Shown in pieces: positions 25,433 to 33,769 of a stretch of DNA of 64,000 nucleotides (position 1 is its first letter; the number at the start of each line of letters is the position of its first letter). The notes beneath the pieces were generated by a model. The model worked only from the letters and a program-made list of their open reading frames with translations. It ran no database searches and had not been told where the DNA came from. The position numbers were made by a program, and so were the translations under genes. The stretch spans positions 310,001 through 374,000 of the forward strand of contig CAVZOP010000006.1 in NCBI GenBank assembly GCA_963776935.1, given 5' to 3'. Origin of the DNA: JALOLG01 sp963776935. GTDB taxonomy: Bacteria > Actinomycetota > Acidimicrobiia > Acidimicrobiales > Ilumatobacteraceae.

Positions 25433-27526
25433 ATGTCAGTGGAGATGCGCACACGCGCGTTCATCATCCTCGGCCTGAGCGGACTGGCGGTCACCCAGCC
25501 GTTGCTCGACCTGTTCGGACAGAACCCCGAGTTCTTCGTCGCCGGCAACTACAGCCGGGCCCAGATCGTGTGGTTCGCGCTCCTGATCGTGTTGGTCCCA
25601 CCCCTTGTCGGCATCGCAGCAACGGCGGGCGCGTCATTGATCAACCGCAAGCTCGGCACGATCGTTTTCGCCGTCGTCGTAACCGCATTGGCGACGGCGT
25701 TCGGCCTGGCCCTGTTGCGGACGCTGGGGCTCGATCAGGTCCTGGTCGTGCTGGTGCTGGCGCTACTCGTCGGTGCGGGCGTGGTCGTGCTGGTGCTCCG
25801 TACCCGCGGCACGCAGCTGTTCGTTTCGTACCTCGCCGTCGCCAACGTGTTGTTCCTCGCCTCGTTCCTGTTCTTCAGCCCGACGTCGGAGCTGGTCGCC
25901 GGTGGGTCGTCAGCTGACGTCGGGGAGGTCGACGTGCCCGCGCTCCGTGGTCCGGTCGTCGTGATCGTGCTCGACGAGTTCGCCGCGGCGACGCTCATGC
26001 GCGCCGACGGCTCGTTGAACGACGAGCGTTACCCCGGCTTCGCCGAGCTGGCGTCGGTGAGCACGTGGTTCCGCAACGCGTCGAGCCAGTACAACCTGAC
26101 CCACCGCGCCGTGCCGTCGATCCTCGACGGCACGTTGGGTGATGATGACGACCTGCCGACGTGGGGTGACCATCCGCGCAACCTGTTCACGTTGCTCGGC
26201 CCGGACGTGCCGGTCCACCGCTACGAATCGGTGACCGACCTGTGCCCGCCGACGGTGTGCGAGCCGCCGCCGCGGCAGCCGCTCAGCCAGGCGATCGAGG
26301 ATGCCTCGGTGGTGTACGGCCACCGGGTGCTGCCCGAGGATCTGCGCGACGGCCTGCCCGCCATCGACAACTCGTGGGGCGCGTACGGCGCCGAGGACGA
26401 CGACGCCGACAGCTCGGACGAGCTGGTGCGCCAGGAGGTGGGCGCGGCCGCCGACGACGATGCGGGTACGTCGCTCATCGAGAAGGCATACGCGAAGTGG
26501 CAGGGGCTGAATGCCGACGAGCGCAGCCCGCTCGGCCAGGCGGGTGTGCTGCGCGAGATGACCGACGCCATCGACGGATCGCCCGCCGTGCACTTCGTCC
26601 ACGTCGCCCTGCCGCACCGCCCGTGGGTGCTTTCCCGTACCGGCGTCGGGACCTCGTTCTCCCCCGAGCTGATCACCGACCCGGACGCAGCCGGCTACAC
26701 GTTCGCCGCCCGCATGGAGTATCAGCTCCACAGCATGCAGGTCGGTGCCGCCGACACGCTCGTCGGCGAGCTGGTCGACCATCTGCGGGCCACGCCGGCG
26801 TGGTCCGACACGCTGCTCGTCGTGACGTCGGACCACGGCACCAACATCACGCCACCCGACATCGGCCGCATGAAGGTGACCGACGCCAACCGGGAGGAGG
26901 TGTATCGCGTGCCGCTGTTCATCAAGGTGCCCGGCCAGGTCAGCGGAGAGATCCGTGACGACAGCGCGCAGAACCTCGATGTGCTCCCGTCGATCGTCGA
27001 CGTCCTCGGGGCCGAGGTCGACTGGGACTTCGACGGTCATTCCCTCTACGACGGGAGCACCGCCCACACCGCGCCCAAGGTGTCCACCGAGGTCGACGAC
27101 GCGATCGCGATCGCCGAGCGGCGGCGCGACGACTTCCCCCACGGCGACGACTGGATGGCGCTGGCCGCGGTCGGCGACAACGGCGACCTTGTCGGCACGG
27201 CCGTCGCCGATCAGACGATCGGTGAACCCAGCGAGTGGAGCGGAGCGTTCGACCAGGCCGGCCAGTTCGACGACCTGCCGACCGACGACGGCGAGCTGCC
27301 GTTCGTGCTCGCCGGACGGGTGACGGGCGGGTCTTCGGAACCGCCCGAGCTGCTCGCCGCGGTGAACGGGACGATCGCTGGCGTGGTCGGTGGGTACCGG
27401 CGCGACGGAGACGGCTGGGCGTTCACGGGGTACGTCGCCGACCTCTACGTCGCCGGTCGCAACGACGTGGCGCTGTACGAGGTCACCCGCGCCGGCGACG
27501 AGGTCACCCTGCATCAGGCGACATGA
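25433..27526 (+). CDS. membrane-anchored sulfatase / alkaline-phosphatase-superfamily protein
   Basis: About 697 aa. Four N-terminal membrane segments (about residues 8-170), then a periplasmic sulfatase-like domain: VVVIVLDEFAAATLM with metal-ligand Asp/Glu, WFRNASSQYNLTHRAVPSILDG with Thr as candidate nucleophile, and LLVVTSDHGTNI with the DHG ligand pair. Followed by FDGHSLYDGS and a C-terminal beta domain. Resembles phosphoglycerol transferase/sulfatase enzymes of envelope glycan. Start could be GTG 25409; ATG 25433 is preferred as it directly precedes the first helix. Convergent with a methyltransferase gene. Confidence 0.85.
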   Translation: MSVEMRTRAFIILGLSGLAVTQPLLDLFGQNPEFFVAGNYSRAQIVWFALLIVLVPPLVGIAATAGASLINRKLGTIVFAVVVTALATAFGLALLRTLGLDQVLVVLVLALLVGAGVVVLVLRTRGTQLFVSYLAVANVLFLASFLFFSPTSELVAGGSSADVGEVDVPALRGPVVVIVLDEFAAATLMRADGSLNDERYPGFAELASVSTWFRNASSQYNLTHRAVPSILDGTLGDDDDLPTWGDHPRNLFTLLGPDVPVHRYESVTDLCPPTVCEPPPRQPLSQAIEDASVVYGHRVLPEDLRDGLPAIDNSWGAYGAEDDDADSSDELVRQEVGAAADDDAGTSLIEKAYAKWQGLNADERSPLGQAGVLREMTDAIDGSPAVHFVHVALPHRPWVLSRTGVGTSFSPELITDPDAAGYTFAARMEYQLHSMQVGAADTLVGELVDHLRATPAWSDTLLVVTSDHGTNITPPDIGRMKVTDANREEVYRVPLFIKVPGQVSGEIRDDSAQNLDVLPSIVDVLGAEVDWDFDGHSLYDGSTAHTAPKVSTEVDDAIAIAERRRDDFPHGDDWMALAAVGDNGDLVGTAVADQTIGEPSEWSGAFDQAGQFDDLPTDDGELPFVLAGRVTGGSSEPPELLAAVNGTIAGVVGGYRRDGDGWAFTGYVADLYVAGRNDVALYEVTRAGDEVTLHQAT

Positions 27527-27549
27527 CGTCATCTGGCACGCAGTGTCGA

Positions 27550-27566
27550 CGGGCCGATCAGGCCCG
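27550..27566. terminator. hairpin between convergent genes
   Basis: CGGGCC (27550-27555) and GGCCCG (27561-27566) form a 6-bp stem with a GATCA loop, in the 85-bp gap between sulfatase and the convergent methyltransferase. No T-run. Confidence 0.4.
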
Positions 27567-27611
27567 AGCCGGCGACCAAACGTGCATCGTTCCGCCGTGT
27601 GGGGAGCCGGC

Positions 27612-29012
27612 TCAATCGGAAAGGGTGTCGCAGTGGTACAGGGTGCGCGTGCCGCCGGCCAGGGTCTCGGATGACAGCACGGTGAACCGCGAGCGCAGGG
27701 CGCGTTCCCAGTTCTCGCGGTTGTAGGCATCGAACACGCCCGAGCGCTTGCGGGAGAGCAGGCGCGAGGCCATCACGTCGTCGTGGTGAGGGAACTCGAC
27801 CACGAGCGGGGCTCCGAAGTCGGCGAGGAATCCGACGATCTCGTCGAGCGGGATGGTGTTGGTGAGCGCCAGGTGGTGGACGACCGCCAGGCACAGCACG
27901 AGGTCGGGTCGGACGCGCTCGACGAACGGTGGGCGCTCTCGTGAGCGCCACCCGAGTCCTGGCGAGGGGTCGGACAGGTCGAGCACCAGCGGGAGGACGC
28001 GTTGTTCTCCGTCGCGCCGAAGGTCGCGATACAGGCGATCGACGACGAGATCGTCGGAGTCCACGGCCACCACGAACGCGGCCCCGGCCTGCAGGGCGAC
28101 CCGGGAGAACCGACCGTCGTTGGCGCCGAGGTCGAGCACCCGCTTCGGGGACCGGGCCACGACCGCGGCCGCGACGAACCGCTCCTTGGCGCCCAGATCC
28201 TCGAGGTCGTAGTGCGCCCGATCGGCGTAGTCCGACCACGTCGACTCCTGCTTGTCCCACTTCAGGCCGGCGATCGCCTTCTCGAGGTTCTTCAGCTGGG
28301 CATCGATCAGCCCAGGTCCGAACCCGGCCCGCTGCAGCTCGGCCTTGACGTCTCGTTCGCGGTCGGCGTCGGCGTACTTGCGCTCGGCACGGGCGTGCAG
28401 CTTGACGTGGGTGAAGACTCCCTTGGTGAACCGGCCCTCACCGCGCAGCAAGTCGGCCGCCGCGGTTGGCGAGATGCCGTGGACGCTGCCGCGCAGCAAC
28501 GGCTGGAACGGCACGTCGCGCAACGCCTGGACGAGCAGTGGGTTGAGGAACAGTTCGCAGAACTGGCGATAGCCGGGCCATGGCTCGCCACCACGGAGGC
28601 GTTCGAACGAGCCGACGTCGATGAAGACCGGCTTGGTCCCGACGAACTGCACGTTGTACGCCGACGCGTCCTTGGTGATGAGCTTCTCGGTCAGCGCGCC
28701 GCGGGTCAGCCGGAGCTGCAACAGCGCCGCGTCGCGCAGCATCTCGAACGGCCACTCGTACGGGTACGACAGGACGTCGATGCGATCGTGGCGGAGCACG
28801 CCGGCCCACTCGCCGGGCAGCACGACGTCGTCGACGCGCTCGGTGCCGACGATGTCGCCGCCTGCCATGGCATCGCGGAAGAACGCCGACGCGGCGAGCT
28901 TCTCGAAGTCGGCCAGGGCCTCTTCCGACAAGCCCCGCCACACCCCGTCGTCGTCGACGAACACGCGCGACATCGGGTCCCGGAAGGACCCGGGGTCAGC
29001 TCGGCGCACCAT
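27612..29012 (-). CDS. class I SAM-dependent methyltransferase (NoeA/nodulation-like)
   Basis: 466 aa. The N-terminal 280 residues are helical with YPYEWPFEMLRDAALLQLRL, YNVQFVGTKPVFIDVGSFERL and GYRQFCELFLNPLL, a pattern seen in NoeA-like proteins. A C-terminal methyltransferase domain has VLDLGANDGRFSRVAL (motif I), VVAVDSDDLVVDRLY and LVLCLAVVHHLALTNTIPLDEI. ATG 29012 is used; ATG 28973 is an alternative and neither has a strong ribosome site. Downstream of a 62-aa membrane protein, so likely coupled. May modify an envelope glycan near the sulfatase. Confidence 0.82.
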   Translation of the reverse strand: MVRRADPGSFRDPMSRVFVDDDGVWRGLSEEALADFEKLAASAFFRDAMAGGDIVGTERVDDVVLPGEWAGVLRHDRIDVLSYPYEWPFEMLRDAALLQLRLTRGALTEKLITKDASAYNVQFVGTKPVFIDVGSFERLRGGEPWPGYRQFCELFLNPLLVQALRDVPFQPLLRGSVHGISPTAAADLLRGEGRFTKGVFTHVKLHARAERKYADADRERDVKAELQRAGFGPGLIDAQLKNLEKAIAGLKWDKQESTWSDYADRAHYDLEDLGAKERFVAAAVVARSPKRVLDLGANDGRFSRVALQAGAAFVVAVDSDDLVVDRLYRDLRRDGEQRVLPLVLDLSDPSPGLGWRSRERPPFVERVRPDLVLCLAVVHHLALTNTIPLDEIVGFLADFGAPLVVEFPHHDDVMASRLLSRKRSGVFDAYNRENWERALRSRFTVLSSETLAGGTRTLYHCDTLSD

Positions 29013-29056
29013 TCAGGCAGGAGACGGGCTCGCAGGGGATCGACGACAACCCGTGG

Positions 29057-29245
29057 TCAGACTTCGGCGTCTGCCTCGGCGACGAGCGCGGCCCGTACCT
29101 CTTCGGCCTGGGCGCGGTGCTTCTTCGAGAACATCCCGAGGAAGCGATGCCAGTACATCTTGATGAGCACGAACAGGCCGGCGAAACCACCCGCGAACGC
29201 AGCCATGATCATGCTGCCGGTGCCGGGATCGAGATAACTGAGCAT
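29057..29245 (-). CDS. 62-aa single-pass membrane protein
   Basis: Starts MLSYLDPGTGSMIMAAFAGG and has one strong hydrophobic segment (about residues 10-32), then a basic and Ala/Glu-rich tail (FSKKHRAQAEEVRAALVAE). Proteins beginning LDPGTGS are commonly found beside methyltransferases and sulfatases in polysaccharide loci. Likely cotranscribed with the methyltransferase 44 bp downstream. No enzymatic motif. Confidence 0.7.
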   Translation of the reverse strand: MLSYLDPGTGSMIMAAFAGGFAGLFVLIKMYWHRFLGMFSKKHRAQAEEVRAALVAEADAEV

Positions 29246-29299
29246 TCGCCCGACTGTAGCGCGACGTTCACCATTCGTTCCCTCGCCCGCAACCCACCC

Positions 29300-29348
29300 G
29301 TTCTGTCTGCTTCATCCGGGCTGTCGGTGAATCTGAGGCAGACAGAAC
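29300..29348. repeat. 49-bp palindromic element, copy B
   Basis: GTTCTGTCTGCTTCA pairs with TGAGGCAGACAGAAC; the pairing extends outward to CCCG/CGGG (29297-29351). The loop is divergent from other copies. It lies in the divergent region between the 62-aa gene and the amidase, ending 11 bases before the amidase start. Confidence 0.85.
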
Positions 29349-29359
29349 GGGGGTTGGGG

Positions 29360-30778
29360 GTGCGATCATGGGGGATCGCGACGCCGACCGACCTCACACG
29401 ATGCTCTGCCTCCGAGTTGCTGGAGTTGTACCGCCGCGGTGAAGCGTCCCCGGTCGAGGCGACGCGGGCGGTGCTGGAGCGGATCGACACGATCGACTCG
29501 CAACTCAATTCGTTCTGCCTGGTCGCCCACGACGAAGCCATCGTCTCGGCCACCGCCAGCGAGGCGCGATGGGGGCGCGGCGAACCGATCGGCCCGCTCG
29601 ACGGCGTCCCGACGTCGATCAAGGACCTGATCCTCACCCGCGGTTGGCCGACGCGACGCGGCAGCCACACCGTCGACCCCGACCAGCCGTGGGACGTCGA
29701 CGCTCCGGCCACCGCCCGGCTGCGCGACGCCGGCGCGGTGCTGGTCGGTAAGACGACGACGCCCGAGTTCGGCTGCAAGGGCGAGACCAACTCGTCGCTG
29801 ACGGGCATCACTCGCAACCCGTGGGACCGGTCGAGGACGCCCGGCGGCTCGTCGGGCGGCACCGCCGCCGCGGTGGCCGCCGGTCTCGGTCCGCTCAGCG
29901 TCGGCACCGACGGCGCCGGCTCGGTGCGCATCCCTGCCGCGTTCTGCGGCAACTTCGGGCTCAAACCGAGCTTCGGCCGCGTCCCCGCCTACCCGCTGTC
30001 GCCGTTCGGCACGGTGTCGCACCTCGGCCCCCACACGATGAGCGTGCGCGACGCGGCGCTGATGATGAACGTTCTCAAGCAACCCGACGCGCGGGACTGG
30101 ACGTCGCTGCCGCACGACACCTCCGACTACCTCGACGGCCTGGACGGCGGCATCGGCGGTCTCCGCGTCGCCTACTCCCCGACGCTCGGCTATGCCGACC
30201 GGGTCGACCCCGAGATCGCGGCCGCGGTCGACGTAGCGGCCGGCGAGTTGGCGGGGCTCGGTGCGCGTGTCGAGATGGTCGACCCGGGGTTCTCCGACCC
30301 GTTGGAGATCACGACGGGGCTGTGGTTCACGGGCGCTTGGACGTTGTGGAACCAGCTCAGCGAGCAGCAACAGGCGGTGACCGATCCCGACTTCGCGGCC
30401 GAGGCGGCCCTCGGTTCGATGCTCACCAACCTCGATGTGCAACGCCTGAACGCCCGGCGCGGCGAGTTGGGATCGCACATGCGTCAGTTCATGGAGCGCT
30501 TCGATCTGCTGGTGACACCGTCCGTCGCCGTGCCGGCGTTCGAGGCCCGGCCGGCCGGCCATACGCCGCTCGATCCGGTGTCGATGCTCGGATGGACGCC
30601 GTTCTCGTATCCGTTCAACCTCACCCAACAACCGGCGTGCACGATCCCGTGTGGTCTGACGAGTGACGGGTTGCCGATCGGGCTGCAGTTCGTCGGTCCG
30701 ATGTTCGCCGACGCCCTGGTCCTGCGCGCGGCCATGGCCTATGAGCAACGCCATCCGATCCCGCGCCCGCCGATCTGA
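29360..30778 (+). CDS. amidase (amidase signature family)
   Basis: 472 aa from GTG 29360. The Ser-cisSer-Lys triad is visible: Lys in GVPTSIKDLILTRG (near residue 85), and the two Ser in RTPGGSSGGTAAAVAAGL with TDGAGSVRIPAAFCGNFGLKP. The end has PCGLTSDGLPIGLQFVGP, typical of family tails. Hydrolyses amides; substrate may be an aryl or alkyl amide, not Glu-tRNA, since no GatB/GatC neighbours are present. The start region is compressed against repeat B. Confidence 0.93.
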   Translation: MRSWGIATPTDLTRCSASELLELYRRGEASPVEATRAVLERIDTIDSQLNSFCLVAHDEAIVSATASEARWGRGEPIGPLDGVPTSIKDLILTRGWPTRRGSHTVDPDQPWDVDAPATARLRDAGAVLVGKTTTPEFGCKGETNSSLTGITRNPWDRSRTPGGSSGGTAAAVAAGLGPLSVGTDGAGSVRIPAAFCGNFGLKPSFGRVPAYPLSPFGTVSHLGPHTMSVRDAALMMNVLKQPDARDWTSLPHDTSDYLDGLDGGIGGLRVAYSPTLGYADRVDPEIAAAVDVAAGELAGLGARVEMVDPGFSDPLEITTGLWFTGAWTLWNQLSEQQQAVTDPDFAAEAALGSMLTNLDVQRLNARRGELGSHMRQFMERFDLLVTPSVAVPAFEARPAGHTPLDPVSMLGWTPFSYPFNLTQQPACTIPCGLTSDGLPIGLQFVGPMFADALVLRAAMAYEQRHPIPRPPI

Positions 30779-30800
30779 CGTGTCCGCCCCGATTTCCTCC

Positions 30801-30849
30801 GTTCTGTCTGCTTCAGACGAACCCGCAGCCCGTCTGAGGCAGACAGTTC
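30801..30849. repeat. 49-bp palindromic element, copy C
   Basis: CTGTCTGCTTCAGACG pairs with CGTCTGAGGCAGACAG; the outermost three bases on the right (TTC) break pairing and run into GGGTTTT, the same right flank as copy E. It follows the amidase stop, upstream of the iron-uptake promoter. Confidence 0.85.
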
Positions 30850-30916
30850 GGGTTTTCAGACGGTGCACGACTGACGGCAGCGGCCACCGCGGGGATCGGT
30901 CGGGCACGCCGTCGCC

Positions 30917-30960
30917 TTGACACGAACGCAACCTGCTCGCGACAGTTAGGCTGTCCTAAC
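30917..30960 (+). promoter_or_regulatory. promoter with iron-box-like operator for ABC iron uptake genes
   Basis: TTGACA at 30917 and a candidate -10 GACAGT at 30941 (18-bp spacer) overlap GTTAGGCTGTCCTAAC (30945-30960), a perfect inverted repeat of GTTAGG. It resembles the half-sites of DtxR/IdeR iron boxes (TTAGGnTAGnCTnACCTAA). It lies 26 bp upstream of the solute-binding protein start, where a bound repressor would block transcription. Confidence 0.55.
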
Positions 30961-30986
30961 GACGAGCCACCCGAGGACGCTCTCCC

Positions 30987-32078
30987 ATGCGAAGGACAAC
31001 CAAACTGGTGGCCGTGGCGCTGGCCGCATCGCTGGTGGTCGCGGCGTGCGGTGACGACGACGAGGCGTCCGACGCGACCTCCGTCGCCGAGTCGACGCCC
31101 GACACCGGAGGCCCGGGGACAGACGGCCCGGCGCCCGATGGCACGGCGCCGGATGGCACCCTCACGGTCTATTCGGGGCGCACGGAGGACCTCGTCGGCC
31201 CGCTGGTGGAGGAGTTCACCGCGGCCACCGGGATCGACACCGAGGTGCGCTACGGCGACTCGGCGGAGATGCTGCTGCTCATCGAGGAGGAGGGCGAGAA
31301 CTCGCCGGCCGACGTGTACTACTCGCAGGGAGCCGGGTTCCTGGGTGAACTGTCGTCCGTCGGCGGCTTGGAGGTCCTCGACCCGGCGCTGGTCGACAAG
31401 GTCCCCGAGCAGCTCCGATCACCGGCGGGCGACTGGGTCGGGCTCTCCGGCCGGGCGCGCACCGTCGTCTACAACACCGACGAGCTCACCGAAGCCGACC
31501 TCCCCGACTCGATCCTCGACTTCACCGACCCGGCGTGGGACGGTCGCATCGGCTACGCCCCGACCAACGCCTCGTTCCAGGACTTCGTCACCGCGCTCCG
31601 CGCGCTCGAGGGCGAGGACGCCGCGCGCGCCTGGCTGGAGGGGATCCTCGCCAACGGGGCGATCCCGTACGAGAACAACACGCTCGTCGTCGAAGCGGTG
31701 GCGGCCGGCGAGGTGTCGGTCGGGTTCGTCAACCACTACTACCTGTACCGGTTCCTCGCCGAGGACCCGGACTATCCGGCTGCCAACAAGTTCTTCAGCG
31801 GCGGCGACCCGGGCGGGCTGATCAACATCGCCGGGGCCGGGATCATCGCCGGCACCGACGAACCAGAGCTCGCCACGGCGTTCATCGAGTTCATGCTGTC
31901 GGTCGACGCGCAGACGTACTTCGCCGAAGAGACGTTCGAGATCCCGGTGGTCGACGGTGTCGAACCGTCCGTCGAGCTGCCTTCGTTCGAGCCGTCCGAG
32001 CTGCCCGACTTCGACCTCAACCTGCTGCTCGACCTGCAGGGCACCATCGATCTGCTCACCGACGTCGGCGCGTTGTGA
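30987..32078 (+). CDS. iron(III) ABC transporter solute-binding lipoprotein (FbpA/FutA-like)
   Basis: 363 aa. Lipoprotein signal with lipobox VAAC near residue 19, acidic linker (GDDDEASDA), then an extracellular solute-binding domain: TLTVYSGRTEDLVGPLVEEFTAATG, YYSQGAGFLGEL, KFFSGGDPGGLINIAGAG. YNTDEL and NHYYLYR provide Tyr residues like those ligating iron. Permease follows with a GTGA overlap. An iron-box-like operator precedes it. Periplasmic/exterior iron capture is the likely role. Confidence 0.88.
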   Translation: MRRTTKLVAVALAASLVVAACGDDDEASDATSVAESTPDTGGPGTDGPAPDGTAPDGTLTVYSGRTEDLVGPLVEEFTAATGIDTEVRYGDSAEMLLLIEEEGENSPADVYYSQGAGFLGELSSVGGLEVLDPALVDKVPEQLRSPAGDWVGLSGRARTVVYNTDELTEADLPDSILDFTDPAWDGRIGYAPTNASFQDFVTALRALEGEDAARAWLEGILANGAIPYENNTLVVEAVAAGEVSVGFVNHYYLYRFLAEDPDYPAANKFFSGGDPGGLINIAGAGIIAGTDEPELATAFIEFMLSVDAQTYFAEETFEIPVVDGVEPSVELPSFEPSELPDFDLNLLLDLQGTIDLLTDVGAL

Positions 32079-33769
32079 CGGCCACACTCGAACGCGCACC
32101 GCGCCCGACGCTCGCCGAGCCAGCGCGTCCGAAACGACGCCCGGCCCGGCCCGACGCGCCCGTGCTCACGATGCTCGGGCTGCTCGTGGGACTGAGCGCG
32201 GCGCTGCCGTTCGGGTATCTGGTGTGGCGGGCGTACGAGCTCGGGTGGGACGAGACCTGGGAGATCATCAGCTCGGCCCGCACATGGCGATTGCTGGCCA
32301 ACACGTTGCGCCTGGCGGTCGCCGTGACCGCCGCGGCGGTGGCGATCTCGTTGCCGCTCGCCTGGCTGACCACCCGCACCGACCTGCCGGGACGGCGGGC
32401 GTGGGTGATCCTCACCGCCTTGCCGCTGGCGATCCCCACGTACGTCGGGAGCTTCGCGATGATCGGCGCGCTGGGGCCACGGGGATTCGTGCAGGGCTGG
32501 TTGGAGCCACTCGGCGTCGATCGGCTGCCGTCGATCTACGGGTTCGGCGGAGCGTTCGTGGTGCTCACGCTGTTCACCTACCCGTACGTGCTGCTGCCGG
32601 TGCGGGCCGCGTACCGCCGGCTCGATCCGAGCCTCGAGGAGGTCAGCCGAACGCTCGGTCGAGGCTCGTTCCCCACGTTCATCCGCGTCGTCGTCCCCCA
32701 ACTGCGCCCTTCGATCGTTGCCGGCGCGTTGCTCGTCGCGCTCTACACCCTGTCGGACTTCGGGGCGGTGTCGATGCTCCGCTACAACACGTTCACACGA
32801 GCCATCTACACGCAGTACCGAGGCGCCCTCAACCGTGGGTCGGCGGCCGTCCTCGGTCTGGTGCTCGTGGTGCTGACGATCGGCGTGCTCGCCGTCGAAC
32901 AACGCTTCCGTGGGCGTGAGCACGTCCACCGCCTCCACGGTGGCGGCGCTCGCCACGCCCGTGTCGCGCGCCTCGGGCGCTGGCGGTGGGCCGCGCTCGG
33001 CGCGTGTTCGGCGCTCGTCGTGGTCGCACTCGTCGTGCCGATGGCGGTGATCGGCTACTGGTTGTGGCGCGGTGCCCGGGTCGGCGAGCCGTTGCTGCCG
33101 GCGGGTTCGCTCGTCGTCAACAGCCTGCAGGCGTCGACGTTCGGAGCGATCGTCACGGTGGCCGCGGCGTGGCCGGTGGCACTGCTCTCGGTGCGTCACC
33201 CGAGTCGTTGGTCGCGGCTCGTCGAACGGCTGTCGTGGTCGGGGCACGCGCTCCCGGGGATCGTCGTGGCCCTGGCACTCGTGTTCTTCGGGGCGCAACG
33301 GCTGCCGTGGGCGTACCAGACGATGGGGATGCTGGTGTTCGCCTACATGATCCTCTTCCTGCCCCAGGCGGTCGGCGCGATCCGCGCCTCGCTGCTCCAG
33401 GTCACTCCCTCGCTCGAGGAGGCGTCGCGGCTGCTCGGTTCCGGCCCGACGGCGACGTTCGCCCGGATCGTGCTGCCGCTGACGCGACCTGGCGTGGTGG
33501 CCGCGGGCGCGCTTGTGTTCCTCACGTGCATGAAGGAGCTGCCGGCCACCTTGCTGCTGTCGCCCACCGGGTTCGACACGCTCGCCACGCGGGTCTGGAC
33601 CGCGTCGTCGGAGGCGTTCCTCGCCCGCGCCGCGGCGCCGGCGCTGGCACTGGTGTTGTTCTCGTCGCTCCCGATGGCCGTGCTGGTGCTGCGCGAGGCA
33701 GAGCGGCGCGGTCAGCCGGCTGGGAAGGCGACGGCCGACGACTCGTCGATCCGCACGCCGACGCGCTGA
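32075..33769 (+). CDS. iron(III) ABC transporter permease (fused two-domain, FbpB/SfuB-like)
   Basis: 564 aa with two binding-protein-dependent permease halves. Each has an EAA-type loop: EVSRTLGRGSFPTFIRVVVPQLRPS and EASRLLGSGPTATFARIVLPLTRPG. About 12 membrane helices. The GTG start overlaps the solute-binding stop as GTGA. The 3' end overlaps the convergent ATPase gene by 58 bp, so the system is split across strands. Confidence 0.9.
   Translation: MTATLERAPRPTLAEPARPKRRPARPDAPVLTMLGLLVGLSAALPFGYLVWRAYELGWDETWEIISSARTWRLLANTLRLAVAVTAAAVAISLPLAWLTTRTDLPGRRAWVILTALPLAIPTYVGSFAMIGALGPRGFVQGWLEPLGVDRLPSIYGFGGAFVVLTLFTYPYVLLPVRAAYRRLDPSLEEVSRTLGRGSFPTFIRVVVPQLRPSIVAGALLVALYTLSDFGAVSMLRYNTFTRAIYTQYRGALNRGSAAVLGLVLVVLTIGVLAVEQRFRGREHVHRLHGGGARHARVARLGRWRWAALGACSALVVVALVVPMAVIGYWLWRGARVGEPLLPAGSLVVNSLQASTFGAIVTVAAAWPVALLSVRHPSRWSRLVERLSWSGHALPGIVVALALVFFGAQRLPWAYQTMGMLVFAYMILFLPQAVGAIRASLLQVTPSLEEASRLLGSGPTATFARIVLPLTRPGVVAAGALVFLTCMKELPATLLLSPTGFDTLATRVWTASSEAFLARAAAPALALVLFSSLPMAVLVLREAERRGQPAGKATADDSSIRTPTR

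Noticed and set aside
24982..25548. 188-codon minus-strand open frame upstream of CNNM gene
   Set aside because: Pro/Arg-rich with no domain; only the alternative frame holds the GGDEF remnant.
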